Assembly (NCBI RefSeq): GCF_923081025.1 | Contig: NZ_CAKLPZ010000002.1 | Location: forward strand, 186,001-250,000 | Length of the DNA stretch: 64,000 bases | Source: Neolewinella maritima | Lineage (GTDB): Bacteria; Bacteroidota; Bacteroidia; Chitinophagales; Saprospiraceae | Direction: 5' to 3' | Part shown: positions 33,273 through 41,317 of the stretch, piece by piece | Position numbering within the stretch: position 1 is the first letter of the stretch | How the letters are laid out: the number at the start of each line of letters is the position of its first letter | Position numbers and translations under genes: made by a program | Notes under the pieces: generated by a model | The model's database searches: none | Told to the model about the DNA's origin: nothing | Seen by the model: the letters and a program-made list of their open reading frames with translations, nothing else

Positions 33273-35913
33273 ACCCTCCGTCGCGTACGATCTGCCCGTC
33301 GTAGAGCTGTACCTGGGCTACCCACAGGTAGGTGCCCGGCAGGGCGGGGCGGTCTCCGAGTAGTCCGTTCCAGCCGCGGCTTGCACTGTTGGGCGGATAG
33401 TCGCCGTCGGAATAGACCTGCTCGCCCCAGCGGGTATAGATCTGGAAACTGACGATCCGCTGCACGAGATCGGCGTTCGCGAATACGGCTACGAAGTCGT
33501 TGTTCCCGTCCCCGTCCGGAGAGAATACATTAGGTACGTAGATAGGCTTACGGCCATCTACGGCTACGTAAGTCGTGAGGCTATCGGTACAGCCGTAGAT
33601 ATCTCTGATGATGAGATTCACGTCCTGCGTAAAGGGCGCGCTGATGGTAGGATTGGGGCAACTAGGGCAGTCGAAGAGCTCGGCGGGCTGCCAGCTGTAG
33701 GAAAACAGTTGGGAGGGGGGCACCCGATAGTTGAGCTCGACCTTGGTGGTCTCACCCACCTGCTGGGGGATGAAGCTGGGCAGTACGATCGGGAAGGCCG
33801 CGGCGCGGGGCAGAAAAAATTCCGGCTGTTCGATCTCGCAGCCCCTGGCATCACGAATGCGCAGCAGGTAATAATCACCGGCCGTGACGGTACGCCAAAA
33901 GTCTTCCCCACCCCGGTACGTTTCTCCGTCGGTGCTGTAGGTGTAGGGCAGTACCCCACCCCGGGCCGTCAGCGAGAGGGGTGGTCGGCGCAGGTCCTCG
34001 CACTCCACCTCTACCGGCCGGATCGACTCCGGATCCAGCAGCACCACCACACTGGTATCGCTGCAACCCAGTGCATCGGCGACGGTGAGCGTGTAGGTGC
34101 CTTCCGTCAGATTACCTATTTGCGGACCAACGACGGGCTCGCCATCCAGGCGGTACGCATAGGGCTCGATGGTGGGTAGGTGGGTGGCCGATATTTGTCC
34201 GTCCTCCGCCCGGTAACACGTGGGGTCTTGGTAGGATGTATTGAGTACCGGCTTGTAGAAGTCTACCCGCAGTTGTTCGTCGACGGTGCTGCTACATGTT
34301 TGATCGGCTACGGTGATGATCTGATAGGTACCGCTGCGATCTACGGGCCAGCCCTCCCCGGCGGTCAGTGGGACGTCGGGCTGCCGCTCCCCGTCGATCA
34401 GGTAGCTCAGCGTGAAGGGGCCATTGCCCTGCAGGTCGGCCAGAATCTCCTGCGACTGGTTCCAGCAGGCGGTCAGGTCCTGGGCGGGGAAGGCAACCGT
34501 AGGCGGAGCGGTTTCCTCGGTGGCCGCCCGCCACTGTACGGTCGATCCACAGGCGTCCGTCAGGCGTAGGGTCACGGTATCGGGCAGCGATTCGTTGATC
34601 TCGGGGTTGGGGGAGGTACTTCCGAAGCTCCAGTCGTAGGTGAAGGGAGGCACGCCGCCCTCGATCTCGGCGGACAGGCGCGAGCCTCCTCCCCGGCAGT
34701 AGCGGAACGGCTCCCCTTCAGCAATACGCGGTGCGGTGGGTTCGCGGACGATGATGCGCAGGGAGTCGACATTGCAGGCGCACGGCAGGTCGAGCAGCAG
34801 GAAGGCTTCCTCGTCTCCTTCGGTGACGTTGTCCGGCAACGCCCGCACGGGCACATCGACGAACGTGCGGCCGGCGGGGATCACGACGCGGCCAGTACCT
34901 GCATCGAAGTCTGCCGTATCACTAGCGACCGAGGTGGTGCCAAGGCGGTAGGTGACGGTCTGTGCCCGGTCCAGCTTAGAGTCGGGCTGCCGGCTTATGC
35001 GCAGGGTACTAGGTTCACATCCTTCGTACACGATCAGGGGTTCCTGCGCACCCTGCGGCCCCGCCAGGATGGCACCGGCGCCTAAGTCAAAGCTCCCCCC
35101 CTCCAGAAAGACGGCGGAATCGAGTTCGTCATCGGCAATGTCGGCGATCACTAACCGGATGTGGTAGGTCGCGCAGGGCTGTACGCGCAGGGTAGCGGTA
35201 AGCACCGTGGTCTGCCCGTCGAACTGTACGGTCTGAATGCGGGGACTGTTGCCCGTAGCGCCGCGGCAGCTTCCCGCGCCTCCGGGTGTCGGGGTGTTGT
35301 CGAGAAAAAACTGCTTGTTTTTTTCGTCGTTGATACTATTGACGGTAACGGGAGAGCTGGTGCCCGGTACGCGGGCCACGTTGACCGCGTTGTTGGAAAA
35401 GGTGCCGGTGTAGCCGGGTCCGCTAATGAAGAAGCCAAAAATGTCGTTGAACTTAGCCCCTACGAACTCACAGTACTCTTCAGAAGCGAAGACGTAGCGA
35501 AAGGTGACGGTCGACTCTAACGGGATGAAGTCGAACTCCAACCCGCTGCGGTCGAAGACGCCGTTCTTATCCACCAGGTCCAGGTCCTGATCGTTGGTGG
35601 GTCCGGTAAGCCGTGTGCCTTTGTCGCGGGTATCATTCGGCCCCGCCGCATCCGTGATTTTTCCGGTGGATAGAATGATGCCCCGCTCGAAGCCGACGAT
35701 ATCGCTCTGCCCCTCGAAGTAGCCGATACCCGCCTGATTTTCTCCGATCGCCTGGACGTTGAAGATCGTCTTGCAGCGATCGGTAGCAAACACCTCCGTC
35801 ACCAGTCGTTCGGCGCTGTAGTCGGGGTCCAGGGTGAGCCCGCTCGCTTCCGACTGCGCCAGCAGGGGCACTACGGCCCACCAAGCTACCAGGAACAAGA
35901 ACGGTCTTAACAA
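33250..35913 (-). CDS. choice-of-anchor L domain protein with T9SS type B (gliding-associated) tail
   Basis: Large secreted surface protein of 887 residues. After the signal peptide (ending PLLAQ), the N-terminal 250 residues form a choice-of-anchor L domain (FERGIILSTGKITDAAGPND; VTFRYVFASEEYCEFVG). Several Ig/PKD-like domains with SprB-type repeats follow (for example PTIEPYAYRLDGEPV). The C-terminus is a type B gliding-motility-associated sorting domain: IYVPNVFSPDGDGNNDFVAV, then FQIYTRWGEQVYSDGDYPP and WNGLLGDRPALPGTYLWV. The start is TTG at 35913: an in-frame TAA stands 12 bases upstream and no ATG or GTG lies between. It is exported by the Type IX system and attached at the cell surface. 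Confidence 0.87.
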   Translation of the reverse strand: MLRPFLFLVAWWAVVPLLAQSEASGLTLDPDYSAERLVTEVFATDRCKTIFNVQAIGENQAGIGYFEGQSDIVGFERGIILSTGKITDAAGPNDTRDKGTRLTGPTNDQDLDLVDKNGVFDRSGLEFDFIPLESTVTFRYVFASEEYCEFVGAKFNDIFGFFISGPGYTGTFSNNAVNVARVPGTSSPVTVNSINDEKNKQFFLDNTPTPGGAGSCRGATGNSPRIQTVQFDGQTTVLTATLRVQPCATYHIRLVIADIADDELDSAVFLEGGSFDLGAGAILAGPQGAQEPLIVYEGCEPSTLRISRQPDSKLDRAQTVTYRLGTTSVASDTADFDAGTGRVVIPAGRTFVDVPVRALPDNVTEGDEEAFLLLDLPCACNVDSLRIIVREPTAPRIAEGEPFRYCRGGGSRLSAEIEGGVPPFTYDWSFGSTSPNPEINESLPDTVTLRLTDACGSTVQWRAATEETAPPTVAFPAQDLTACWNQSQEILADLQGNGPFTLSYLIDGERQPDVPLTAGEGWPVDRSGTYQIITVADQTCSSTVDEQLRVDFYKPVLNTSYQDPTCYRAEDGQISATHLPTIEPYAYRLDGEPVVGPQIGNLTEGTYTLTVADALGCSDTSVVVLLDPESIRPVEVECEDLRRPPLSLTARGGVLPYTYSTDGETYRGGEDFWRTVTAGDYYLLRIRDARGCEIEQPEFFLPRAAAFPIVLPSFIPQQVGETTKVELNYRVPPSQLFSYSWQPAELFDCPSCPNPTISAPFTQDVNLIIRDIYGCTDSLTTYVAVDGRKPIYVPNVFSPDGDGNNDFVAVFANADLVQRIVSFQIYTRWGEQVYSDGDYPPNSASRGWNGLLGDRPALPGTYLWVAQVQLYDGQIVRDGGSTVLLAR

Positions 35914-36129
35914 AGCACTGAATTATTGGCCAAAAGGAGGGCGAACTAGCATAGCCCCGTGGTAAAATACACAAAGATGTACCTATGGGGTAACCCCCTA
36001 ACTACGAACATATTGCACTTTACGGATTGCCGGCCCTGCGATAACAGTAGGTTCACTCCTCGAAACCCGGGGCCCTCGCGGCTTGTTCGGCAGGAGCACC
36101 CGAACCGCTCAGGCCACACGCCATACGCT

Positions 36130-36432
36130 ATGTACATCTTCCTCTTTGTCGTTATCGTGGCACTTTTTCTGGCCATGCTGTTCGTCAATCTCTACTTCCG
36201 GGCCAAAGTGCTGCGCGCCTACCGCGTGCTGGTGCAGACCGATGTAGACTTCACCGCCGCCCAGATCCTGAACCGCCAGCGCATGGAAGAGGAGGTCGTA
36301 CCCGCCTACCCGCAGCAGGCCCAGGCCATCCGCGATTTCGGTAATTACCTACGGCGCAGTATCCGCATGGCTACCGTACTGCTGCTGCTCATCACCTGCT
36401 TCGGTGCCCTGCTGATGTGGTACCGCAACTGA
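36130..36432 (+). CDS. small two-helix membrane protein of unknown function
   Basis: A 100-residue protein with a transmembrane helix at about 2-22 (MYIFLFVVIVALFLAMLFVN) and another at about 78-96 (MATVLLLLITCFGALLMWY), joined by a soluble helical loop (VDFTAAQILNRQRMEEEVVP). The ATG at 36130 starts right at the first helix; the upstream extension of the frame has no coding character. Family not recognised. It converges with the response-regulator gene, with adjacent stop codons forming TGATCA. It may be co-regulated with nothing; no operon partner is seen. Confidence 0.65.
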   Translation: MYIFLFVVIVALFLAMLFVNLYFRAKVLRAYRVLVQTDVDFTAAQILNRQRMEEEVVPAYPQQAQAIRDFGNYLRRSIRMATVLLLLITCFGALLMWYRN

Positions 36433-37146
36433 TCAGTCCGCCGCCGCGATCGTGAGCGTAAAGCCCACCCCGTGGATGTTCTCGATCCTGACCCGCGCGT
36501 CGCGCCGCAGGTACTTGCGCAGCCTACTGACGAACACATCCAGACTACGCCCCAGGAAGTAGTCGTTGGTGCCCCAGATCTGCTCCAGGATCGTAGCCCG
36601 TTCGAGCACCTGCTCACGCCGGCTACTGAGCAGCTGCAGCAACTCCGCCTCGCGACGGGTCAGCCGCCGCGGGCTAGCCTCGTCCGGATGAGACAGCCGC
36701 AGCTCCCGCACCTCGAAGCGGTACGCACCCAACTGACCCGGATCGAAAGCCGCCGCCGCTACGGGCCGCACCCGGCTGCGCCGCAGGAATACCTCGATCC
36801 GCAGGATCAGCTCCTCCACGCTGAAGGGCTTGGTGATGTAGTCGTCCGCCCCCAGGCGCAGTCCCCGCAGACGATCTTCCTCGAGGCTCTTCGCGGTCAG
36901 GAAGAGGATGGGCATGTCGCGATCCTGCTCCCGCACCAGGCGCGCCAGTTCGAAGCCGTCCACGCCCGGTAGCATCACGTCCAGCAGGCATAGGTCGACC
37001 CCCGAGGTCCCCTCCCGGATGCGCTCTGCGGCGGCGGTACCGTCATTCAGGTGCTCTACGGTAAAGCCGTGCAGTTCGAGGTTATCGCGGGTGACGAAGC
37101 CGAGGCCCTCGTCGTCCTCCACGTACAGTAGGCGGGCGGCACTCAT
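36433..37146 (-). CDS. OmpR/PhoB-family response regulator
   Basis: Two-component response regulator (237 residues). The receiver domain shows the acidic pair VEDDEG near the N-terminus, the phosphorylation site in LLDVMLPGVDGFELARLV, a Thr switch (LFLTAKSLEEDR) and a conserved Lys (ITKPFSVEELI). The C-terminal winged helix is OmpR type (LTRREAELLQLLSSRREQVL; FVSRLRKYLRRDARVRIENI; GVGFTL). The ATG at 37146 overlaps the TGA of the histidine kinase gene (ATGA), so the pair is one operon with kinase first. The regulated genes are unknown. Confidence 0.95.
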   Translation of the reverse strand: MSAARLLYVEDDEGLGFVTRDNLELHGFTVEHLNDGTAAAERIREGTSGVDLCLLDVMLPGVDGFELARLVREQDRDMPILFLTAKSLEEDRLRGLRLGADDYITKPFSVEELILRIEVFLRRSRVRPVAAAAFDPGQLGAYRFEVRELRLSHPDEASPRRLTRREAELLQLLSSRREQVLERATILEQIWGTNDYFLGRSLDVFVSRLRKYLRRDARVRIENIHGVGFTLTIAAAD

Positions 37147-38444
37147 GCGGGTACGGCGGCTTGGGGTACGGGAGTGAGCGGGAGCCGCAGGTGCAGGGCC
37201 GTACCGTAGCCCGGCGCACTCTCCACCCGGATGTTCCACCCGTGGGCCCGGCAGATCTGGCGCACGTAGTAGAGGCCCAGTCCGAATCCCTTTACGTCGT
37301 GCACGTCCCCGGTCGGTACCCGGTAGAACTTCTCGAACACCCGCTCCTGGTGCTCCGCGGCGATGCCCGGTCCGTCGTCGTGGATGGACAGGTGCAGGTG
37401 GCGGTCGGCCACGTGGCCCGTGATGGCGATACGGGGCGGCGTACCACCGTACTTGATGGCGTTGTCGAGCAGGCTGTGCAGAATATTGGTCAGGTGCAGG
37501 GGGTCGGCGTAGAGGGGCACGGCCCGGTCCGGCAGCTGCCAGCTTAGGTGGCCGTCGCGCTCCTCAGTGCGGGCGCGGGCGCTGCTGAGCAGGGGGGGCA
37601 GCAGCTCCTGCAGGTCGATGCGCTCCCGCCGCAGGGTGAAGCCGCCCTTCTCCGTGCTAGCGATCTGTAGCACGTTCTCCACCTGCTCGTTGAGCCGCTG
37701 GTACTGGGCGTGGATGAGCTGGGCGTAGCGGCTTAGTCGGGCATCACCCGCCACGTGCGGGTCGCGCGCCAGCACCCCGGCCGCGATGCGGATGGTCGAC
37801 AGCGGGGTCTTGAACTCGTGGGTCATGTTGTCGATGAACTCCTTCTGCATGGTCGCCAGCCGCCGCTGCCGCAGGATCACCAGCAGGGAATAGGCAAAGA
37901 AGGCGACCGTCAGGATCAGGATGACCGACAGAAACACTACCAGCTGCATCTTCTGCCAGATGTAGCCTACGCGGGTGGGGAACTTGACGCCGAAGTAGTA
38001 CAGCAGGCCCTCATCAGGCGGCAGGTAGCTACCGGTCTCCGGATCGGTGGGTAGCTGCTGGGATTCGGCCGTGCAGTAGCCCCCGTAGGCCATCTCGTTG
38101 GTGGAGCAGTCGAAGATGGCGTACTCGAAGTCTACGTCGAGGTGCAGCCGCTGCAGCTCCTGCTGCATCAGGTACTCCAGCCGCTGGGCGTTGATCTCGC
38201 TCTCCGTATTGACGATAAAGTAGTTGCTGCTGCGCTGCCGCACGATGTCGCGCTTCGGCAGGTCGGCGTCGTTCTCCGCAGCCAGCTGCCGGGCCACGCC
38301 GTAGAGCGCCAGCTGCGCCTTCTGGCTGAACTCGGTATCGTTCAGGTTCCAGGTCGTAGCCACCCAGTAGGTTTGCATCCCGATGATGCCGAGGATGGCA
38401 ATCAGGCCCAGGACGATGACCCGTCGTATGACGTTGTGGTGCAT
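37143..38444 (-). CDS. membrane sensor histidine kinase
   Basis: Partner kinase of the adjacent OmpR-type regulator. From ATG 38444: a transmembrane helix (VIRRVIVLGLIAILGIIGMQ), a periplasmic domain of about 200 residues with two Cys pairs, a second transmembrane helix (MQLVVFLSVILILTVAFFAY), then the catalytic region. The H-box is FIDNMTHEFKTPLSTIRIAA, the N-box LHSLLDNAIKYGG, the G1 box IHDDGPGI and the G2 region GFGLGLYYVRQICRAH. A long upstream reading frame exists, but only this ATG stands at the membrane helix. Length 433. The signal is unknown. A 23-base perfect inverted repeat lies in the upstream region (38514-38584). Confidence 0.94.
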   Translation of the reverse strand: MHHNVIRRVIVLGLIAILGIIGMQTYWVATTWNLNDTEFSQKAQLALYGVARQLAAENDADLPKRDIVRQRSSNYFIVNTESEINAQRLEYLMQQELQRLHLDVDFEYAIFDCSTNEMAYGGYCTAESQQLPTDPETGSYLPPDEGLLYYFGVKFPTRVGYIWQKMQLVVFLSVILILTVAFFAYSLLVILRQRRLATMQKEFIDNMTHEFKTPLSTIRIAAGVLARDPHVAGDARLSRYAQLIHAQYQRLNEQVENVLQIASTEKGGFTLRRERIDLQELLPPLLSSARARTEERDGHLSWQLPDRAVPLYADPLHLTNILHSLLDNAIKYGGTPPRIAITGHVADRHLHLSIHDDGPGIAAEHQERVFEKFYRVPTGDVHDVKGFGLGLYYVRQICRAHGWNIRVESAPGYGTALHLRLPLTPVPQAAVPA

Positions 38445-38513
38445 GACTGCCGAAGATCGGGTAGCAAACACAGAACGCCGGCATGCTGCCCGAAGATTAA
38501 CATGGCGTTTGCA

Positions 38514-38584
38514 AGGTCGAGGCGTTGCACGCCGAGCAATCTCAGTCGCAGCTGGCATACACTCGGCGTGCAACGCCTCGACCT
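38514..38584. repeat. 23-base perfect inverted repeat between the kinase and rhodanese genes
   Basis: The arms at 38514-38536 and 38562-38584 are exact reverse complements of each other, each containing GGCGTTGCACGC or its complement, with a 25-base spacer. The structure lies between two divergent genes, 70 bases upstream of the kinase start and 41 bases upstream of the rhodanese start. It could form a large hairpin or cruciform, or serve as a paired binding site. No U-tract follows, so it is not a normal terminator. Confidence 0.85.
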
Positions 38585-38592
38585 CTGCCCCG

Positions 38593-38600
38593 TATCTTTG
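38593..38600 (+). promoter_or_regulatory. TAnnTTTG promoter box upstream of the first rhodanese gene
   Basis: TATCTTTG fits the Bacteroidota -7 element exactly and lies 25 bases before the ATG at 38626, the distance expected of a promoter with a short leader. It directly follows the large inverted repeat. Confidence 0.55.
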
Positions 38601-38625
38601 TGGCTCACCATCCCCGCCGCCGCCC

Positions 38626-38979
38626 ATGTCCGTCACCCCCCCGGCCTGCCCCATCCCCCGCTGGCAACTGCTGAAGCAGGAGCTGACCAACGTCGGCCCG
38701 GCGGACTTCGACCGCCTGCGCGCCACGGCCGCCCCCGGCACCCTGCTCGATGTGCGCCGGGCCGAAGAGTACGGCAGCTACCACCTGGAGGGGGCCATAA
38801 ACGTGGACTACCTGGGGCCCGACTTCCTGGAACAGCTCGACGCCCTGGACCCCGACCAGACCTACCTCGTGTACTGCCGCAGCGGCCGCCGCAGCGTCCG
38901 CGCCTGTACCCTGATGCGCAACGCCGGCATCACGCGGCTCGTGCACCTCGACGGTGGCATCAATGCCTACGACCGGTGA
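38626..38979 (+). CDS. rhodanese-like domain protein, cytoplasmic
   Basis: Single-domain sulfurtransferase-like protein of 117 residues. The active-site loop is VYCRSGRRSVRAC, with the catalytic Cys in CRSGRRS; the upstream structural motif LDVRRAEEYGSYHLEGAINV is typical. There is no signal peptide. It may transfer sulfane sulfur to acceptors such as cyanide or thiols; the physiological acceptor is unknown. Its stop codon overlaps the GTG start of a second, exported rhodanese, so the two are translationally coupled. Confidence 0.88.
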   Translation: MSVTPPACPIPRWQLLKQELTNVGPADFDRLRATAAPGTLLDVRRAEEYGSYHLEGAINVDYLGPDFLEQLDALDPDQTYLVYCRSGRRSVRACTLMRNAGITRLVHLDGGINAYDR

Positions 38980-39338
38980 AGCCGCTGTTGTACAGTCTGT
39001 GCCTGATCGTCTGCGCCTGCGGCACGTCCCCCGCACCCGCGACCACGCCCTATGACGTGACGCAGGAGGAATTCCGCGCACGGATGAACGATAGCAATGT
39101 GGTCATCCTGGACGTACGCACCCCCGCCGAGACCGCCGGGGGCATGATCGAGGGCGCGCGGGAACTGGACTTCAATGCCGCCGACTTTACCGAGCGGCTT
39201 GACAGCCTGGACCGCGACGCGACCTACCTCGTGTACTGCCGCAGTGGCAACCGCAGCGGCCAGGCCTGTGCCCTGATGGACCGCATGGGCTTCCGCGAAG
39301 CGCACAATCTGGCCGATGGCTATCTGCAGTGGAAGTGA
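38976..39338 (+). CDS. rhodanese-like lipoprotein
   Basis: Second rhodanese (120 residues), with an N-terminal export signal MKPLLYSLCLIVCACGTSPA including a lipobox-like VCAC, so it is probably anchored in the periplasm. The catalytic loop is VYCRSGNRSGQAC, very like that of the upstream gene; the motif LDVRTPAETAGGMIEGAREL precedes it. The start is GTG at 38976, overlapping the TGA of the upstream gene by 4 bases; no ATG lies in the open part upstream. Tandem cytoplasmic and exported copies suggest related sulfur-handling on both sides of the membrane (inference). Confidence 0.85.
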   Translation: MKPLLYSLCLIVCACGTSPAPATTPYDVTQEEFRARMNDSNVVILDVRTPAETAGGMIEGARELDFNAADFTERLDSLDRDATYLVYCRSGNRSGQACALMDRMGFREAHNLADGYLQWK

Positions 39339-39394
39339 GGCCCGACGAAACATACCGGGTGGCTAAGTGGGTTGTGGGTTTAAACGAGTTCCCC

Positions 39395-39916
39395 ATGTCT
39401 GACTGGTTCATCGCGAGCGGCGCTACGCTGCTGCAAACGGCGGTCTCCGCTTTTATCATCTTTGCCGCCATGCTGCTGCTGGTGCGGCTGGCCGGCCTGC
39501 GCACCTTCGCCAAGATGTCGAGCATCGACTTCGCCACCACCATCGCGATCGGCTCGATCCTGGCTAGCGTGGTGATCAGTAAGTCTACCTCGGTGCTACA
39601 GGGCGTGGTGGCCCTGGCGTCCATCGTGATCTTCCAGCAGCTGTTCGCCAAGCTCAAGTTCGCCTCCAACGCCTTTGAGGACCTGGCAGAAAACAACCCT
39701 ACCCTGCTGATGGACGGGACGGAGTTCCTGATCGACAATATGCGCAAAACGGGCGTCAGCCGCTCCGACGTCATCGCCAAGCTGCGGGAGGCCAACGTGA
39801 TCCAACTTTCGGAGGTGCGGGCAGTCGTGCTGGAAACGACCGGCGATATCTCTGTACTCCATGACTCCAATGATACCAGGCTGCAGGACGTGCTACTCGA
39901 AGGGGTGGAGCGCTAA
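39395..39916 (+). CDS. DUF421 (YetF/YcaP-like) membrane protein
   Basis: Inner-membrane protein of 173 residues. Three N-terminal transmembrane helices (about 8-30, 45-60 and 68-83) are followed by the DUF421 soluble domain. Family signatures are RLAGLRTFAKMSSIDFATTIAIGS in the membrane part and NPTLLMDGTEFLIDNMRKTG then LREANVIQLSEVRAVVLETTGDISV in the soluble part. ATG 39395 is chosen because it starts just before the first helix. The biological role of the family is not established, although a related protein influences spore envelope and stress in Bacillus. The next gene follows after 15 bases. Confidence 0.9.
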   Translation: MSDWFIASGATLLQTAVSAFIIFAAMLLLVRLAGLRTFAKMSSIDFATTIAIGSILASVVISKSTSVLQGVVALASIVIFQQLFAKLKFASNAFEDLAENNPTLLMDGTEFLIDNMRKTGVSRSDVIAKLREANVIQLSEVRAVVLETTGDISVLHDSNDTRLQDVLLEGVER

Positions 39917-39919
39917 GGC

Positions 39920-39927
39920 TACCTTTG
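39920..39927 (+). promoter_or_regulatory. TAnnTTTG box directly before the acetyltransferase start
   Basis: TACCTTTG ends only 4 bases before the ATG at 39932. If it is a functional -7 box, transcription would begin at about the start codon, giving a leaderless or nearly leaderless mRNA. It lies in the 15-base gap after the DUF421 gene. Confidence 0.4.
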
Positions 39928-39931
39928 CCGC

Positions 39932-41134
39932 ATGGCCGAGTACCACATCAGCGAAAACACGGATTGGAAGGAATGGCACGGCGTACTGGACGTCGTCTAT
40001 GCCGGCAACGCCCAGTACGTCTACCCCCTGCGCAGCGACATCGAGGGCATCCTCAGCGACAAGAACGCGGCCTTCACCGGCGATAACCTGCGGCGGTGGG
40101 TAGTGGTAAGCGGCGGGCACGCCGTGGGCCGCATTGCCGCCTTCATCGACGAGGAGCGCAACCGGGAGCAGACGCTGCCGGCGGGGGGTATGGGCTTCTT
40201 CGAGTGCATCGCCAGCCCCGCGGTGGCCGATCTGCTCCTGCAAACGGCCGAAGACTGGTTGCGCGGCCGCGGGATGCGGTGTATCGACGGACCGATCAAC
40301 TTCGGCGAACGCGACAAATTCTGGGGCCTGCTGACCCGGGGCTGGTACCGGCCAATCTACCAGGAGACCTACAATCCGCCCTACTACCAGGCCTACCTGG
40401 AGCAGCGCGGCTACGTGCCCCACGAGCAGTGCCTGACCATGCGGGGCGTAGTGTCGGAGTTCCCCGGCGAACGGCTCGGTAAGCTGGCCGCCCGGGTACG
40501 CGAGCGCTACGGCCTGTATACCAAGCAGCTGGACGCCAACAACCTGCAGCAGGGGGCGGACGACTTCGCCGAGGCCTACAATGCCGCCTTCAATCACTGG
40601 CCGTACTTCAGGCCGCTGACGGGAGCGGACATCTACCCCACCTTCCAGCAGATGAAGCCCATCATGGACCCCCACCTGACCTGTCTGGCCTACAACAAGG
40701 AAGGCCGACCCATCGGACTGGCCGGCCTGATCCCCGACATCAACTGCTTCCTCGGCGGCGTGAACGGTAAGCTCGACTGGCGGGGGCTCCCCAAATTCCT
40801 CTACCGGCTCAAGTTTCAAAAGCAGCCGCGCGACTGCAAGGGTATCGCTTTCGGTATCGCGCAGGACTACCAGCGGCAGGGGGTATACCCCCTCATGGTC
40901 GACGCCATGTTCCAGAGCGGCAACCGCCACACCAGCCGCACCTACCGCCACGTCGATATGGCCACCATCCGCGGCCACAACAAGCTCATGGTCGACACCT
41001 GCCGGCAGATGAACACTGACATCCACCGCGTCCACGTCGCCTACCGCAAGGCCCTGGTGGAGGATGGCAGTTGGGAGCCCTTCGCTATGATGGATGTGAG
41101 TACAGTTCCTCTGGGGCAGTACGGGGTCGGTTAA
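39932..41134 (+). CDS. GNAT-like acyltransferase domain protein
   Basis: A 400-residue protein of the GNAT superfamily widely present in Bacteroidota. The N-terminal half resembles a degenerate acetyltransferase fold (VVVSGGHAVGRIAAFIDEER; FFECIASPAVADLLLQTAED; GWYRPIYQETYNPPYYQAYL). The C-terminal half holds the better acyl-CoA-binding signature (IGLAGLIPDINCFLGG; GIAFGIAQDYQRQGVYPLMV, with the QRQG P-loop-like turn). The acceptor is unknown. A nearly leaderless promoter box (39920) precedes it. The stop overlaps the first bases of the CACGGATT hairpin repeat. Confidence 0.75.
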   Translation: MAEYHISENTDWKEWHGVLDVVYAGNAQYVYPLRSDIEGILSDKNAAFTGDNLRRWVVVSGGHAVGRIAAFIDEERNREQTLPAGGMGFFECIASPAVADLLLQTAEDWLRGRGMRCIDGPINFGERDKFWGLLTRGWYRPIYQETYNPPYYQAYLEQRGYVPHEQCLTMRGVVSEFPGERLGKLAARVRERYGLYTKQLDANNLQQGADDFAEAYNAAFNHWPYFRPLTGADIYPTFQQMKPIMDPHLTCLAYNKEGRPIGLAGLIPDINCFLGGVNGKLDWRGLPKFLYRLKFQKQPRDCKGIAFGIAQDYQRQGVYPLMVDAMFQSGNRHTSRTYRHVDMATIRGHNKLMVDTCRQMNTDIHRVHVAYRKALVEDGSWEPFAMMDVSTVPLGQYGVG

Positions 41135-41233
41135 ACACGGATTGCACGGATTATGGGCACGGATTGGACACGGATAATCCGCGCTGAAATCCGTGAAGTA
41201 ATCTGTGAAGTAATCTGTGAAATCTGTGTTTAA
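41131..41233. repeat. CACGGATT/AATCYGTG repeat forming a long hairpin
   Basis: Between the acetyltransferase stop and dnaB there are four copies of CACGGATT (41136, 41145, 41158 and a shortened one at 41169) followed by four copies of its inverted form AATCCGTG or AATCTGTG (41188, 41200, 41212, 41221). The outer ends TTAAACACGGATT and AATCTGTGTTTAA pair with one mismatch. The whole block can fold back as one stem and may end transcription or act as a mobile-repeat relic. Confidence 0.85.
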
Positions 41234-41317
41234 CCCAAAGTTTTCCACAGAAAAAAGCCGTTCTCCACAGCCTTTTACACAACAATTTGTTTAGAAAAGG
41301 ACCTATCTTTACAACTG

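Noticed and set aside
37184-37204. CCGCAGGTGCAGGGCC as another copy of the dispersed motif
   Set aside because: The G-rich left flank is absent and the sequence is explained by the conserved kinase C-terminal residues LHLRLPL.
38142-38975. Long upstream reading frame in front of the second rhodanese
   Set aside because: It overlaps the kinase gene antisense and the first rhodanese in another frame; the GTG at 38976 starts at the signal peptide.
39893-41248. A 451-residue minus-strand reading frame over the acetyltransferase gene
   Set aside because: It begins in the CACGGATT hairpin, where the repeats create an apparent DFTDYFTDYF peptide, and the rest is antisense to a real gene.
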